DNA of 64,000 bases from CAYXZQ01 sp963717515 (GCA_963717515.1 OY970338.1:1774931-1838930), one strand, 5' to 3'. Counted from the stretch's first letter, positions 26,702 through 34,507 are shown. The notes: generated by a model from the sequence alone, not told the origin. Numbers and translations: made by a program.

Positions 26702-26935
26702 TTTGTTCAACCCTGCATCATTTTGTTTAACCCATTTGAACAGGACTTACCTGGTGTTTGTTTCCCATGGAGATCATGAACAGGAATCTCTCTTGCTCTC
26801 TACATCTCCATCGAACACCTATGGCAATCAGCCCTATTGTCGCATTACTCTATTTAAGCGAACCTATTATAGATACATCTCTTCTTGGGGAATATGTATC
26901 TCATGGTTTGTGCATTTCATGGTCTGAAGCAAAAC

Positions 26936-27034
26936 TTAAAAATATCTGAAAAACAAAACCAAGATTACTAACACTACCACTACGGCCCCTATAAGTGAGA
27001 GCATTCCGCCTTTAATATTAAGAGTCTTTTTCAT
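26936..27034 (-). CDS. 32-residue membrane peptide
   Basis: Start ATG 27034, preceded by GGAGG eight bases upstream, encodes MKKTLNIKGGMLSLIGAVVV and one further hydrophobic stretch ending in FFRYF. One transmembrane helix occupies most of the peptide. The strong Shine-Dalgarno site and the clean membrane-helix sequence support translation, though size alone cannot prove it. Confidence 0.55.
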   Translation of the reverse strand: MKKTLNIKGGMLSLIGAVVVVLVILVLFFRYF

Positions 27035-27090
27035 TTTCTTTCCTCCTTCATCTTTTTCTGATTATTAATTAGTAAATTATTGCAGTTATC

Positions 27091-27234
27091 ATGCCAAAAA
27101 ATTTTCCAAGATTATCCCCAAACCTTAATGCAGTCAGGTTTTACCCATATGTCGGCGATAATTATCTGATCACCAATATTGTGCTGATAAACATCTTTGC
27201 ATTCCTCTTTGTTCTTATAGGGGTCCTGCAATAG
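27091..27234 (+). CDS. 47-residue protein with C-terminal membrane helix (tentative)
   Basis: ATG 27091 to TAG 27234 encodes a soluble N-terminal half (MPKNFPRLSPNLNAVRFYPY) and a hydrophobic end (NIVLINIFAFLFVLIGVLQ). It overlaps the convergent membrane gene by 20 bases. A/T-rich sequence with TATA character (attattaattagtaaatta) lies 15-35 bases upstream. It is the only plus-strand gene in this small-protein region, so confidence is limited. Confidence 0.4.
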   Translation: MPKNFPRLSPNLNAVRFYPYVGDNYLITNIVLINIFAFLFVLIGVLQ

Positions 27235-27547
27235 TTGGCAGCACCAGGCTGACAAGGGTTGCAATAATCCATATGACCACTGCTATGACAAAAGCTTTCA
27301 TCCAGCCAATCTTATATAGGCTGCCAAGAGCAATAAGCCATGCTAACCCGCCAACCAAAGCAGCAATCCAACCGACACCCAGGAAATAAGACACCAGCGC
27401 AAATATTATTGCACCGATAAATGCAGCAAATACCGCTGTGCCAAATCCCTCCTTCTCACCCAGTATTCTTGCAGCTAAAAAGATAATAATTGCTGAAATT
27501 ACCAAGCTTATCAAAAAACCTAATAATGTTCCAAATAATGCCATCAT
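27215..27547 (-). CDS. Small polytopic membrane protein
   Basis: Protein of 110 residues with four hydrophobic helices and few charged residues (GEKEGFG, YKIGW). GAGGTG precedes the ATG at 27547; GTG 27553 in the same frame overlaps this Shine-Dalgarno site and is unlikely. The composition and helix spacing are like small stress-induced membrane proteins of the YeaQ/GlsB type, but no specific family can be asserted. Confidence 0.65.
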   Translation of the reverse strand: MMALFGTLLGFLISLVISAIIIFLAARILGEKEGFGTAVFAAFIGAIIFALVSYFLGVGWIAALVGGLAWLIALGSLYKIGWMKAFVIAVVIWIIATLVSLVLPTIAGPL

Positions 27548-27644
27548 GAACACCTCTGTCCCTCTATCATTTCATTGTCATTTGTTACATAATGAAAAAA
27601 TAAAAACCTCATCTATGAAGAAATGAATCTTCCTCATCTGGTAA

Positions 27645-27764
27645 TTAAGTTTTCATTATCCTTTTTCCTGCCGGCCTGTTCTTTACCATCCCTTTGCCGC
27701 CTGGAGTCTTTGCAGCCCTTTTCTTCGCTGCTGTCATTCTTCCCCCTCTGCTTTTCTTTGTCAT
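27645..27764 (-). CDS. 39-residue highly basic peptide
   Basis: ATG 27764 follows a near-perfect Shine-Dalgarno sequence (GGAGGTGA, spacing 4-5). The product is rich in Lys, Arg, Gly and Ala (MTKKSRGGRMTAAKKRAAKT and on), with no hydrophobic segment, suggesting nucleic-acid binding (inference). It starts 60 bases downstream of the DUF1328-like pseudogene in the same orientation. Confidence 0.6.
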   Translation of the reverse strand: MTKKSRGGRMTAAKKRAAKTPGGKGMVKNRPAGKRIMKT

Positions 27765-27824
27765 TTTGTCACCTCCGAATATGATTTGATTAATCTTAAT
27801 GATAAAGGATCTGTTAAAAAAAGC

Positions 27825-28028
27825 TTAAACGTCCTTAATCACATGGGCTACCACTGTAATTATCAATAATACTGTAAAAATTGCTGTAAACCATGTGGCA
27901 ATTGCATATGAAAATGATACTCTGGAAATGAGTCAAAATCCGAATATTTCTGTATCAATAGAAAGTACCAAAAACAAAATTGCCCAAAATTATTCTCCTG
28001 TGCCTGTTAAACCTTTATTGTTTAGCAT
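27825..28028 (-). pseudogene. DUF1328-like membrane protein with two in-frame stop codons
   Basis: One frame of 67 codons from ATG 28028 contains TAA at codon 13 and TGA at codon 32. The segments between read FWAILFLVLSIDTEIFGF and SYAIATWFTAIFTVLLIITV, matching the two-helix DUF1328/YtjA pattern (WALxFLVxxIxxxxFGFGGI...IAKxLFxxFxVL). The TGA sits where the family has Gly (GGA to TGA). The gene therefore appears recently inactivated. No Shine-Dalgarno site is seen. Confidence 0.5.
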
Positions 28029-28328
28029 ATCAACTTATGCCAAACATCATCATTCATCCTATCTATCCTTTAGTGATGTCTCTTATGTTCTAATAGGTAT
28101 GGTAGTGAATATTAACAGATTGATAGAAATATGTTGATAAAATGTCATATTTATCAGCACAAGAAAAGGGTATCATAATTATTAACGATAAGTATCCAAG
28201 AATAAGCCATTCTCTGCAGATTTGATCTCATGCAGGCGTTTCCGTTCCTGGAGATGAATTTATCCCCTCATCAACTCTTTATGCTTTTCCTGAATTATCA
28301 AGAAACTGTCTTGGATATGGTCACTGAA
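28029..28328. other. 300-base stretch without a convincing gene
   Basis: Both strands hold only short frames without ribosome-binding site or promoter spacing. No tRNA, strong hairpin or repeat was seen. Confidence 0.5.
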
Positions 28329-29117
28329 TCACTTAGCCCCGGCATCTGCCTTGTGCCTGGCATGCGCAGGATGCTCTGCATGTGCGTGGCTCGGCACATG
28401 GTTCATGTTGAAATGACTGTATGCCGCAATCGCCAAGAATATCAGGGCATTGTTGCATTCCTTTATCTCAGTTATGGGGTCTATCATTGATCTAGTGATG
28501 AACAGGGTCTTGGAAAGCATGTAATTGAGGACAAAGAACATCCCGAGCCATAATGGGAAAACAGGAAACCTGATGCGCTCCATCAGGTGCGCGAACCTGG
28601 CGCTGATATATGCGAGCAATGGGATGATTATGAAGAATCCCAGAATGAAGAGCGCGTACATCCTGTCGACAGTGAAGAATAGCGCAAGCCCTGTCTTTTC
28701 CTTGCCCTGCGGAGTCTCCCGGTCGAATAGCCAGAGGTTGTGGATGTTGAATTCCTGCTGGGCATTCTCCTTTGCTATTGTCGGGGGCGTGATGAAGCCG
28801 AACAGCCGCTGGCCCCAGCTAATCTCCTCGCCGAATGCCCCGAACATCAGGAGCGCGAGCATCAGCAGGATGATGTTTCTCCTTGTCAGGAACCTGCGGG
28901 ATTTTTGGGTTTTTGACCCCATATATGATATGAAAAAAAGCATGGATGATGCAAGGAATCCCAGGGCTGTTATTGTCTCGAAGAAACCGTCCTCCCTAGT
29001 GAGCTCCAGCAATGTGTCTGAGCCGAAGAGGAGAAGGAATGCCCCGTACGATGCTGCCAGCAGCGCGATTATTATCATCGCATAAAAAATCGGCTTATGT
29101 ATCTTTTCATTCATCAT
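28329..29117 (-). CDS. Polytopic membrane protein with EEISWGQR motif
   Basis: Protein of 262 residues with about seven membrane helices. It carries the conserved motif GEEISWGQRLFGF followed by NAQQEFNIHNLW, characteristic of a widespread uncharacterised membrane-protein family in bacteria and archaea. The motif EDGFFETITALGFLASSML near the start is also typical. The C-terminus is His/Ala-rich (HAHAEHPAHARHK), possibly metal-binding. TATA (cgttatatagc) is about 20 bases upstream of ATG 29117. Biochemical function unknown. Confidence 0.75.
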   Translation of the reverse strand: MMNEKIHKPIFYAMIIIALLAASYGAFLLLFGSDTLLELTREDGFFETITALGFLASSMLFFISYMGSKTQKSRRFLTRRNIILLMLALLMFGAFGEEISWGQRLFGFITPPTIAKENAQQEFNIHNLWLFDRETPQGKEKTGLALFFTVDRMYALFILGFFIIIPLLAYISARFAHLMERIRFPVFPLWLGMFFVLNYMLSKTLFITRSMIDPITEIKECNNALIFLAIAAYSHFNMNHVPSHAHAEHPAHARHKADAGAK

Positions 29118-29262
29118 TTATGTCGCTATATAACGAATGGAATCTTAGTATATTAAAATTTTTTGCTTATGCCTGTCTGGGTTGACTCTTTAGAATTTGT
29201 CAAATCCCCGTGATGGCTGCCTGAAAGGCGGAAAGAAACAGCAGGTAAGCCCTTGCGGTATA

Positions 29263-29358
29263 TCAGGCATTGCTTGAGGCTTCATGCAGGCAATCGTCGC
29301 AATAAATCCTGTCATAAGGTATTTCGCATCTGCATTTTAAACAATCATTTCTCATCAT
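29263..29358 (-). CDS. 31-residue zinc-ribbon peptide (last gene of tiny-gene operon)
   Basis: ATG 29358 begins two bases after the stop of the preceding tiny gene. The peptide has CLKCRCEIPYDRIYCDDC, a CxxC...CxxC arrangement sufficient for one zinc ion. GGTGA, which contains the upstream stop codon, can act as Shine-Dalgarno site. A similar short zinc-binding peptide opens the operon at 30477. Confidence 0.55.
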   Translation of the reverse strand: MMRNDCLKCRCEIPYDRIYCDDCLHEASSNA

Positions 29359-29360
29359 GG

Positions 29361-29513
29361 TCACCTATTGCTATTAAATCTCTGCTCCAGCCTGATCCGG
29401 TCAACTATGCTTTGATTTTCAAACAGGCCTTCAAATTCGTTTCGAAACCTCGGGACTATCATATTCTCGGTCTCGAACATCTTGCTATGATTATTGAATG
29501 TCTTGTGCATCAT
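29361..29513 (-). CDS. 50-residue soluble peptide of the tiny-gene operon
   Basis: ATG 29513 overlaps the stop of the upstream gene (ATATGATG) and is preceded by GAGGGGGTGG. The product (MMHKTFNNHSKMFETENMIV and on) is hydrophilic, with charged helix-like segments (FRNEFEGLFENQSIVDRIR) and no Cys or membrane helix. No family recognised. Confidence 0.55.
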   Translation of the reverse strand: MMHKTFNNHSKMFETENMIVPRFRNEFEGLFENQSIVDRIRLEQRFNSNR

Positions 29514-29656
29514 ATTTCCACCCCCTCATGAAATATATATGCCGCCTTAGCGGCCTGGAAAAAATCCATATACCTTCCATTGAAAAAATCCAGTTTTCCC
29601 TGGAAATCATCCCTGTGCATCATGTCTTTTTCCTGGTCATCAAATATCGGTTTCAT
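29510..29656 (-). CDS. 48-residue aromatic-rich peptide of the tiny-gene operon
   Basis: ATG 29656 is preceded by a perfect AGGAGGTG Shine-Dalgarno site, the strongest in the cluster. The product has MKPIFDDQEKDMMHRDDFQG and a C-terminal half rich in Phe, Tyr and Ala. It shares four bases with the next gene. No known domain. Confidence 0.6.
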   Translation of the reverse strand: MKPIFDDQEKDMMHRDDFQGKLDFFNGRYMDFFQAAKAAYIFHEGVEI

Positions 29657-29720
29657 CTTAAACACCTCCTGATGCTCATTTGATGTGATTTGCCTGGGGA
29701 ATTAATTCCTGTAAGCACAT

Positions 29721-29852
29721 TCAGATCTCAGATATCCCCTGCATCTGAAAACCATCTGCTGTCAAAGGATCCTCGAATACATCCGGCCTATCGTACTGAT
29801 TATATATTTCTCCTGCCAGGAGCCTGTTATATCCGCCATCTTTGTATCTCAT
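29721..29852 (-). CDS. 43-residue acidic peptide of the tiny-gene operon
   Basis: ATG 29852 overlaps the previous stop (ACATGA) and has GGAGG nine bases upstream. The sequence MRYKDGGYNRLLAGEIYNQY continues with an acidic tail (DRPDVFEDPLTADGF). It is hydrophilic and of unknown function. A 64-base gap with only a Shine-Dalgarno site separates it from the next gene. Confidence 0.55.
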   Translation of the reverse strand: MRYKDGGYNRLLAGEIYNQYDRPDVFEDPLTADGFQMQGISEI

Positions 29853-29977
29853 GTTTCTGCCTCCGTGCTAAGCCAATTCAGGTCATGATCAGTCGGGATG
29901 CTATGGTGCTTCTCCCAAAATCTGGCCCTTTGTTCCTTATGTAAAAATTCAAGTTCAACTGCTGTATTTTCACGCAT
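29849..29977 (-). CDS. 42-residue helical peptide of the tiny-gene operon
   Basis: ATG 29977 lies two bases after the stop of the disrupted gene upstream, with GCGGGGT as Shine-Dalgarno site. The product (MRENTAVELEFLHKEQRARF and on) is a charged amphipathic helix followed by a polar tail. No family recognised. Confidence 0.55.
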   Translation of the reverse strand: MRENTAVELEFLHKEQRARFWEKHHSIPTDHDLNWLSTEAET

Positions 29978-29979
29978 CT

Positions 29980-30213
29980 TTACCCCGCATTTTTTTCCAG
30001 GAGGACTGATTGGAGCCATTCCAATTTTTTTTGTTCAATCACATGCTTATCGACATCGGGCTCCTTCAACAATCCATCTTCCCTGGATCTGTAATCTTAA
30101 TAGCAAATCCTGGTATCGCTTCTCAGCCTGGACCAATACTCATCACTGATCTCTGCCCTATCCGTATTGGCAGACACTGATTTGATATCAGCCTGGCTCT
30201 CAGCCCTATTCAT
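29980..30213 (-). pseudogene. 77-codon member of the tiny-gene operon, interrupted
   Basis: From ATG 30213 the frame runs to TAA 29980 but has an internal TAA at codon 39. The neighbouring frame in the middle reads QAEKRYQDLLLRLQIQGRW, a good amphipathic helix, and the original frame resumes with EPDVDKHVIEQKKLEWLQSV. Two compensating single-base shifts (near 30135 and 30075) would give one continuous helical protein, so the gene is either decayed or mis-sequenced. AGGCGGG precedes the start. Confidence 0.45.
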
Positions 30214-30254
30214 TTGACCCGCCTCTTCCTATAAAATGCAGGATTAGGGCAGAC

Positions 30255-30368
30255 TTATTCCGCCCTAAGCTGCCCGGTGTCTCTCTTTTTGATTGCATCC
30301 ACCTTTTTCCCCATGTCACTCTGGCCAATCTCCTCGACCAGCAATCTATACAATCGGTTATTATTCAA
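30255..30368 (-). CDS. 37-residue peptide of the tiny-gene operon (TTG start)
   Basis: The frame from TTG 30368 overlaps the last eight bases of the upstream zinc-ribbon gene and encodes MNNNRLYRLLVEEIGQSDMG plus a basic/polar tail. Lacking an ATG, it would depend on translational coupling to the upstream gene. Support is weaker than for its neighbours. Confidence 0.4.
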   Translation of the reverse strand: MNNNRLYRLLVEEIGQSDMGKKVDAIKKRDTGQLRAE

Positions 30369-30477
30369 TCGGTTTTTTGCAATAAGGGCAGATGATTGAA
30401 AGCCCGACAAGCACTGCCTTGCCATTGTTCTGCCTCTTGCAGTGCTTGCAGACAGTTCCCTTCATTGCTTTTACCAT
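30361..30477 (-). CDS. 38-residue zinc-ribbon peptide (first gene of tiny-gene operon)
   Basis: ATG 30477 encodes MVKAMKGTVCKHCKRQNNGK with a second CPYC knuckle 18 residues on, a complete minimal zinc ribbon of the kind found in nucleic-acid-binding or regulatory proteins. A TATA-like tttattatga lies near 30525 on the minus strand with an inverted repeat (30504-30518) between it and the start. It is the likely promoter-proximal gene of the cluster reaching 29263. Confidence 0.6.
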   Translation of the reverse strand: MVKAMKGTVCKHCKRQNNGKAVLVGLSIICPYCKKPIE

Positions 30478-30503
30478 GTGTCTTTTTAAGGGAGACAGGT
30501 TTA

Positions 30504-30518
30504 ACTACTTATGGTAGT
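30504..30518 (-). promoter_or_regulatory. Palindromic operator upstream of the tiny-gene operon
   Basis: ACTAC-TTATG-GTAGT is a perfect 5-bp inverted repeat with a 5-bp spacer, located between the putative TATA element and the first ATG (30477). The gene for an Lrp/AsnC-type regulator ends 30 bases away, and such regulators bind short palindromes of this kind, so autoregional control is plausible but unproven. Confidence 0.4.
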
Positions 30519-30548
30519 CATAATAAACCGGCAGGGCACAGAATGTTG

Positions 30549-31103
30549 TTATTTATCTATGAAAAATTCATCTGAGAAGGACTCTTTCTGATTCAATACC
30601 GAGCCGAGCAGTCCGATGTGGTTAGATTTGATTATCCTGTCCACAGAAAACGGGTAGACATGGACCACATCAACCTCTTTGGAGTATCTGCTCTGCAGCT
30701 TCATGAGGTACCTGTCCTTATGGTCTATGTTCCTGAATCCCATCACCAGAAGGTGAGAGATCCTTGATTCCGGAATCCTGTATGCAGTTATCACCTGGGG
30801 GATCTTCTGTATCCTTTCTGATATCTGCTCCTCGGAATACTTCTCCCAGATGTAGCTGGTTAGCTTGATGCCGACGACGACCAATGTCTCGATCCCTATC
30901 TTCTTGAAATCTATGATGGGCATATATCCTTTTATGACCCCGACCCTTTCCAGCTTGTGCCTGATCTTGAATATCGCCTGCTGGGAAAGACCCATCTTGT
31001 TGGCAATCTCCAGGTCAGGGATCTTGGCCTGCTCAATGATCTTTTTCAGGACTTTCTTGTCGTTTCTTGTGAATTTCGGCAACTCCATATCAGGCTTTTC
31101 CAT
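30549..31103 (-). CDS. Lrp/AsnC-family transcriptional regulator
   Basis: Protein of 184 residues. N-terminal winged helix-turn-helix (RNDKKVLKKIIEQAKIPDLE, then ANKMGLSQQAIFKIRHKLE) of the AsnC type, followed by a region (KGYMPIIDFKKIGIETLVVV) that is the usual link to the effector-sensing RAM domain, although the C-terminal part diverges from canonical RAM. Archaeal members control amino-acid and stress genes. TATA (atttataaag, about 31121-31131) lies 24 bases upstream. It directly precedes the tiny-gene operon in the same direction. Confidence 0.8.
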   Translation of the reverse strand: MEKPDMELPKFTRNDKKVLKKIIEQAKIPDLEIANKMGLSQQAIFKIRHKLERVGVIKGYMPIIDFKKIGIETLVVVGIKLTSYIWEKYSEEQISERIQKIPQVITAYRIPESRISHLLVMGFRNIDHKDRYLMKLQSRYSKEVDVVHVYPFSVDRIIKSNHIGLLGSVLNQKESFSDEFFIDK

Positions 31104-31199
31104 ATCATCTTAGAAGCCTGCATTCTTTATAAATGTTCTTGCTTTACAGGACATCTGGTCATGCCTGATTAAGAACTTATCCTCCTCGGCTTCCGGCTG

Positions 31200-31922
31200 T
31201 CACTGCCAGTTGTTCTGCCTGCTGGTATCCTGGAAATCAATCTCTTCAATCCTTGCCTGCAGGACCTTTCCCTGTTCCATGTATGACCTTACAAGGCCGA
31301 GGCTTATGTCATTATGCAAGGATTTTTCAAAAGGTGAATAGTACCTTTTGTCCTTTCCTTTCAGCCATTTCTTCAGGTCCTGGAAGACTGTGATGCTCTC
31401 TTCGAACCTGCCTGCATCCATGAGCAGGGCGCCCAGATTGTACATGTCAGCCGGGGTATTGGTATATTCGATTATCTTCCTGTAAAGCATCTCTGCATTT
31501 TCCAGGTCCCCTTCGTCATGGTAGATACCTGCAAGCGATTTCATGGCCTTGAGTTCTCCACCCTTCGAAAGTGACTCTTCGTAATATCTCTTTGCATTGG
31601 CATTGTCGCCTGTATCCCTGTACATTTCGGCAAGCTCGGCGATGACTGCATGATTCGCGCCATTCTCCACAGCAGTCTTCAGGAATCTCTCTGCAATCTC
31701 AGGATTATTGAGATTGTTCCTGTAAATAGTGCCCATCTTCTGGTTTGCATAGAGGTCGTTTGGGTCTCTGTGAAGCAGCCTCCTGCAGAATGCCAGGACC
31801 TTGCTTATGTTTTTCCTGTTGTAGAGCTCATCGATTATGGCATGGATGCCTGACTGGTGAAAGTCGATTTCCCTGTCTATTAGGTCCTTGTGGAATCTGT
31901 AGGCTATGTGTGTGACTGACAT
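31200..31922 (-). CDS. TPR-repeat protein
   Basis: Protein of 240 residues made of tetratricopeptide repeats (NPEIAERFLKTAVENGANHA, DNANAKRYYEESLSKGGELK, DLENAEMLYRKIIEYTNTPA and others), a protein-protein interaction scaffold. It is related to the TPR protein at 35794-36360. ATG 31922 is chosen because TATA (cttaaatatcc, 31942-31952) is 25 bases upstream; an in-frame ATG at 31991 precedes that promoter. Partner unknown. Confidence 0.75.
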   Translation of the reverse strand: MSVTHIAYRFHKDLIDREIDFHQSGIHAIIDELYNRKNISKVLAFCRRLLHRDPNDLYANQKMGTIYRNNLNNPEIAERFLKTAVENGANHAVIAELAEMYRDTGDNANAKRYYEESLSKGGELKAMKSLAGIYHDEGDLENAEMLYRKIIEYTNTPADMYNLGALLMDAGRFEESITVFQDLKKWLKGKDKRYYSPFEKSLHNDISLGLVRSYMEQGKVLQARIEEIDFQDTSRQNNWQ

Positions 31923-31997
31923 TGTGAATGGGTTCCAGGAATGGATATTTAAGGCTTTTGGAGGGCGCTGCATGGAAAAGCCCGGGATCAAGGCAAA

Positions 31998-32600
31998 TCA
32001 TTTTTGGGAATCATGCCTGATATTGTTCTTATAATCAAGCAAGAACCTTTTTACAGGCCTTTTTTTGGCATGGATCATCGCACAGCCCTTGATGCTTGAG
32101 ATCACAGCCTGCTTCATGAATGGAGAATCTTGGTAGTCGACAATTGCAGATACAGACCCGACCTGGAGGTACTTGTCAGGAGGGAAATCATACATGTGTA
32201 TTAAGTCAATATTTGATTCGGCCAGGCAATACCTCAGGTGGTTTGTGATGATGACGTCTGAGCAGATTATCTTGCCCCTGACAGAATCCCCGACAAACAG
32301 CAGATGGTTGAATGAGTAGCTGGCTATGTCGTAGATGATCGAGACTGAATTCTGATTGACTATGGCAGTGGCATCATGGGATGTTATCAGGTTTCCCCGT
32401 CTCTCTGATTCGATAAGGTAGGTGCCCAGCTCTTTCTGGCTCGGTCCCTGAACTTTCCCATTGCTGTCCGGTACGTAATATACTCTGGATTTTCGCAGAA
32501 GGTCCTCCAGATACATCTTTGCATTCTGGTGACCTGTCGTGAAATCATGGTCCGGGACATGGCTTACAAGGTCCATGAGGTTGAAAAATGCTGTTTTCAT
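31998..32600 (-). CDS. Protein of unknown function
   Basis: Soluble protein of 200 residues without recognised motifs. The middle is beta-rich (GNLITSHDATAIVNQNSVSI, GKIICSDVIITNHLRYC). It ends with a basic segment (KKRPVKRFLLDYKNN). A TATA-like tttaaatata is about 25 bases upstream. The overall fold might be a small nuclease or ligand-binding domain, but nothing specific can be assigned. It is one of several genes in 31-36 kb with no recognisable family. Confidence 0.55.
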   Translation of the reverse strand: MKTAFFNLMDLVSHVPDHDFTTGHQNAKMYLEDLLRKSRVYYVPDSNGKVQGPSQKELGTYLIESERRGNLITSHDATAIVNQNSVSIIYDIASYSFNHLLFVGDSVRGKIICSDVIITNHLRYCLAESNIDLIHMYDFPPDKYLQVGSVSAIVDYQDSPFMKQAVISSIKGCAMIHAKKRPVKRFLLDYKNNIRHDSQK

Positions 32601-32693
32601 GCTTCGATCATTTTATTACTTATATTTAAATTTTACCATTGGATAGTAAAGATTAAAGAAATATTTAAATATTCCATTGCATTCTCTGTACGG

Positions 32694-33053
32694 ATGCCAA
32701 CAGATATGAAGGTCTACAGCTCGGATCCTGTCCAGTATGAGTTCTTTATCAATAGACTAGACGAGGTCATTGCCGAGGTTGTGAATTACAGCATCCAGGC
32801 TGCTCTGGATGCATGGAATTATAAGGCTGTCAGAGAGCATGTTTCAAAGGAGCTCCTCCTAAATCTTCATTCTTCAATGGGGCTGTTCCGGCTCAATACC
32901 ATAACACTGGATGAGCATGGATACCAGTCAGGCAATGCATGCCTGGTGCAGATCCATCAGAACAAGGATTCCCCCAATATGAAGATATATGCACTTGAGA
33001 GGATGCTGATCGACCCGAAGGGGCTTTACAGCATCGGCGAGATGCTCAGGTGA
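32694..33053 (+). CDS. Protein of unknown function (119 residues)
   Basis: ATG 32694 follows a TATA (atatttaaatatt, 32661-32673) by 25 bases, the leaderless pattern, so the longer frame starting at 32529 is not used. The protein is mixed alpha/beta with no Cys cluster or membrane helix (MPTDMKVYSSDPVQYEFFIN and on). It converges on and overlaps the next gene by eight bases. No family recognised. Confidence 0.55.
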   Translation: MPTDMKVYSSDPVQYEFFINRLDEVIAEVVNYSIQAALDAWNYKAVREHVSKELLLNLHSSMGLFRLNTITLDEHGYQSGNACLVQIHQNKDSPNMKIYALERMLIDPKGLYSIGEMLR

Positions 33054-33852
33054 TGAGTCCCCATCTTTTCGGTATGTACCTTGTAAGATTTGAAAGGTAA
33101 TCATCGAGGCCCTCTCTCTCTGCAATGCTCTTTAGGGCTGGATGGTACTCCACCCCTATCCACCTGTCGAACCAGCGGAAGCTGAAATTCCCCATGTGTT
33201 TTTCCAGGCTGTAGCCAAGGAGCTCCTCTATTGTCTGCTTATCGATGTTTTCTGATTTGATGTACGTAGGGGATTTTGCGTCAATCAGTTCAAGGCCGAA
33301 ATTTTCCGGATGCTCTGGATGGAATGCAAACCCGTGGACCAGCCCGCCTGCCTCAAGCTTCGGAAGGAGGTTTATCATTGACATCATGATGACATCCCTG
33401 ATAGGCAGGGCGTTTGCATACAAGGCCTGGATTTTCTCTTCCAGAGGGATGTTGAATGCGATGTCGCCATGGCTTCCTGACATCCATGGCTCTGCTTTCT
33501 TGCCCCCATGGACAGCCGTTAGGGTCTTATGCATCCCCTTGTAGCCAAAGCTGATTGTCGAAGCGAATCTTTCCTTATTCAAGATGCCGCAGTCCTGGAC
33601 AACCCCATATCTCATGAGTTCCCCTAATGCAGGCTCAAGATCGACATAGCCCAGGTCCTGGTGGATGAAATTATCTGCATTCTCAAAGAGGAAGAGGGTC
33701 GAGAGGTCATTTCCGCAGCCGACATAGCTGACTGTATTCTTGATGCTGTCGAAGATACGGCCATCCACATTTGGGAGCCCCATGCATTTCACCTGGTAGC
33801 CCATGGGCCTCAGGATATCCTTTGCTTTTCTCGCAAGGTTTTCATCGACCAT
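33046..33852 (-). CDS. Protein of unknown function, possible Rossmann-like start
   Basis: Protein of 268 residues. The region NTVSYVGCGNDLSTLFLF recalls the glycine-rich first strand of a SAM-dependent methyltransferase, but the remaining motifs are not evident. GGLVHGFAFHPEHPENFGLE and HMGNFSFRWFDRWIGVEYHP are aromatic- and His-rich. It could be an enzyme of small-molecule or RNA modification, stated only as a weak possibility. Confidence 0.5.
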   Translation of the reverse strand: MVDENLARKAKDILRPMGYQVKCMGLPNVDGRIFDSIKNTVSYVGCGNDLSTLFLFENADNFIHQDLGYVDLEPALGELMRYGVVQDCGILNKERFASTISFGYKGMHKTLTAVHGGKKAEPWMSGSHGDIAFNIPLEEKIQALYANALPIRDVIMMSMINLLPKLEAGGLVHGFAFHPEHPENFGLELIDAKSPTYIKSENIDKQTIEELLGYSLEKHMGNFSFRWFDRWIGVEYHPALKSIAEREGLDDYLSNLTRYIPKRWGLIT

Positions 33853-33925
33853 TGAGAGGGGGTTTCATGAGCGGTATTTAATCCTTTTGCCTGCCGGAAA
33901 CATTCATGGAGCCATCATATATGCA

Positions 33926-34507
33926 ATGCCTAGCGAAATGCTTTTATGCATCCTGCGCTTCCCTCTTTCGATGGCAAGGATCCAGGGATGGGATGGCAGG
34001 CATTATGCTTATTCTCCTTCCAAGCTCGAGCAGTGGGTCGACGACAAGAGCCTTGAATTGAATTTCTCAGCCCCGGGGCCGGGCTTCAACATGATGAAGG
34101 ACAGGATATACATGTACAAGATATCCGGACCGAAGACAGCAAGCCTGTCCTATGAGAGGCATCCCATCGGGTTCTTCAGGAGATTCCCTGAAAGGACGGA
34201 CCTGAACAGGTTCGGGGCGTATGACTACGAGGCATTGTGCTCTGATGAGGAGTTCCTCGAGACTGCTTCATATGAGAGCGGTCTTGCGAGGGTGTGCCTC
34301 AGGTTCGATCCTGGCGAGGTCCTTCTGACAATGTCAGAAGACGGCGATGACTCAAGGCTGAACCTGATGTCACAGACTATCGAGGCCATGACAGGGTTCT
34401 ATGAGATGGATGCGAAGAAGAGATATGTCATCGCTGTCGCGGATGATTTTATTCTAAAGCAGAGATTGAAGCAAGGGATCATAGGGTATGTTCCGGCGAA
34501 TATGTGA
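33926..34507 (+). CDS. Protein of unknown function (193 residues)
   Basis: TATA-like gtatttaatcc (33872-33882) would start transcription near 33905, so ATG 33926 (MPSEMLLCILRF) is preferred over the much longer upstream frame that runs antisense to the neighbouring gene. The product is mixed alpha/beta, with ERHPIGFFRRFPERTDLNRF and a C-terminal helix. No known domain. Confidence 0.5.
   Translation: MPSEMLLCILRFPLSMARIQGWDGRHYAYSPSKLEQWVDDKSLELNFSAPGPGFNMMKDRIYMYKISGPKTASLSYERHPIGFFRRFPERTDLNRFGAYDYEALCSDEEFLETASYESGLARVCLRFDPGEVLLTMSEDGDDSRLNLMSQTIEAMTGFYEMDAKKRYVIAVADDFILKQRLKQGIIGYVPANM

Noticed and set aside
26471..26949. Plus-strand frames of 63-102 codons
   Set aside because: They cover the minus-strand SHOCT remnant and its upstream region; no start signals and unlike any known protein.
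27895..28137. 80-codon plus-strand frame
   Set aside because: Opposite the DUF1328-like remnant; GTG start without a ribosome-binding site and no recognisable domain.
29253..30149. Four plus-strand frames of 61-92 codons
   Set aside because: They lie opposite the tiny-gene operon, whose frames have ribosome-binding sites and coupled starts; the plus frames lack them.
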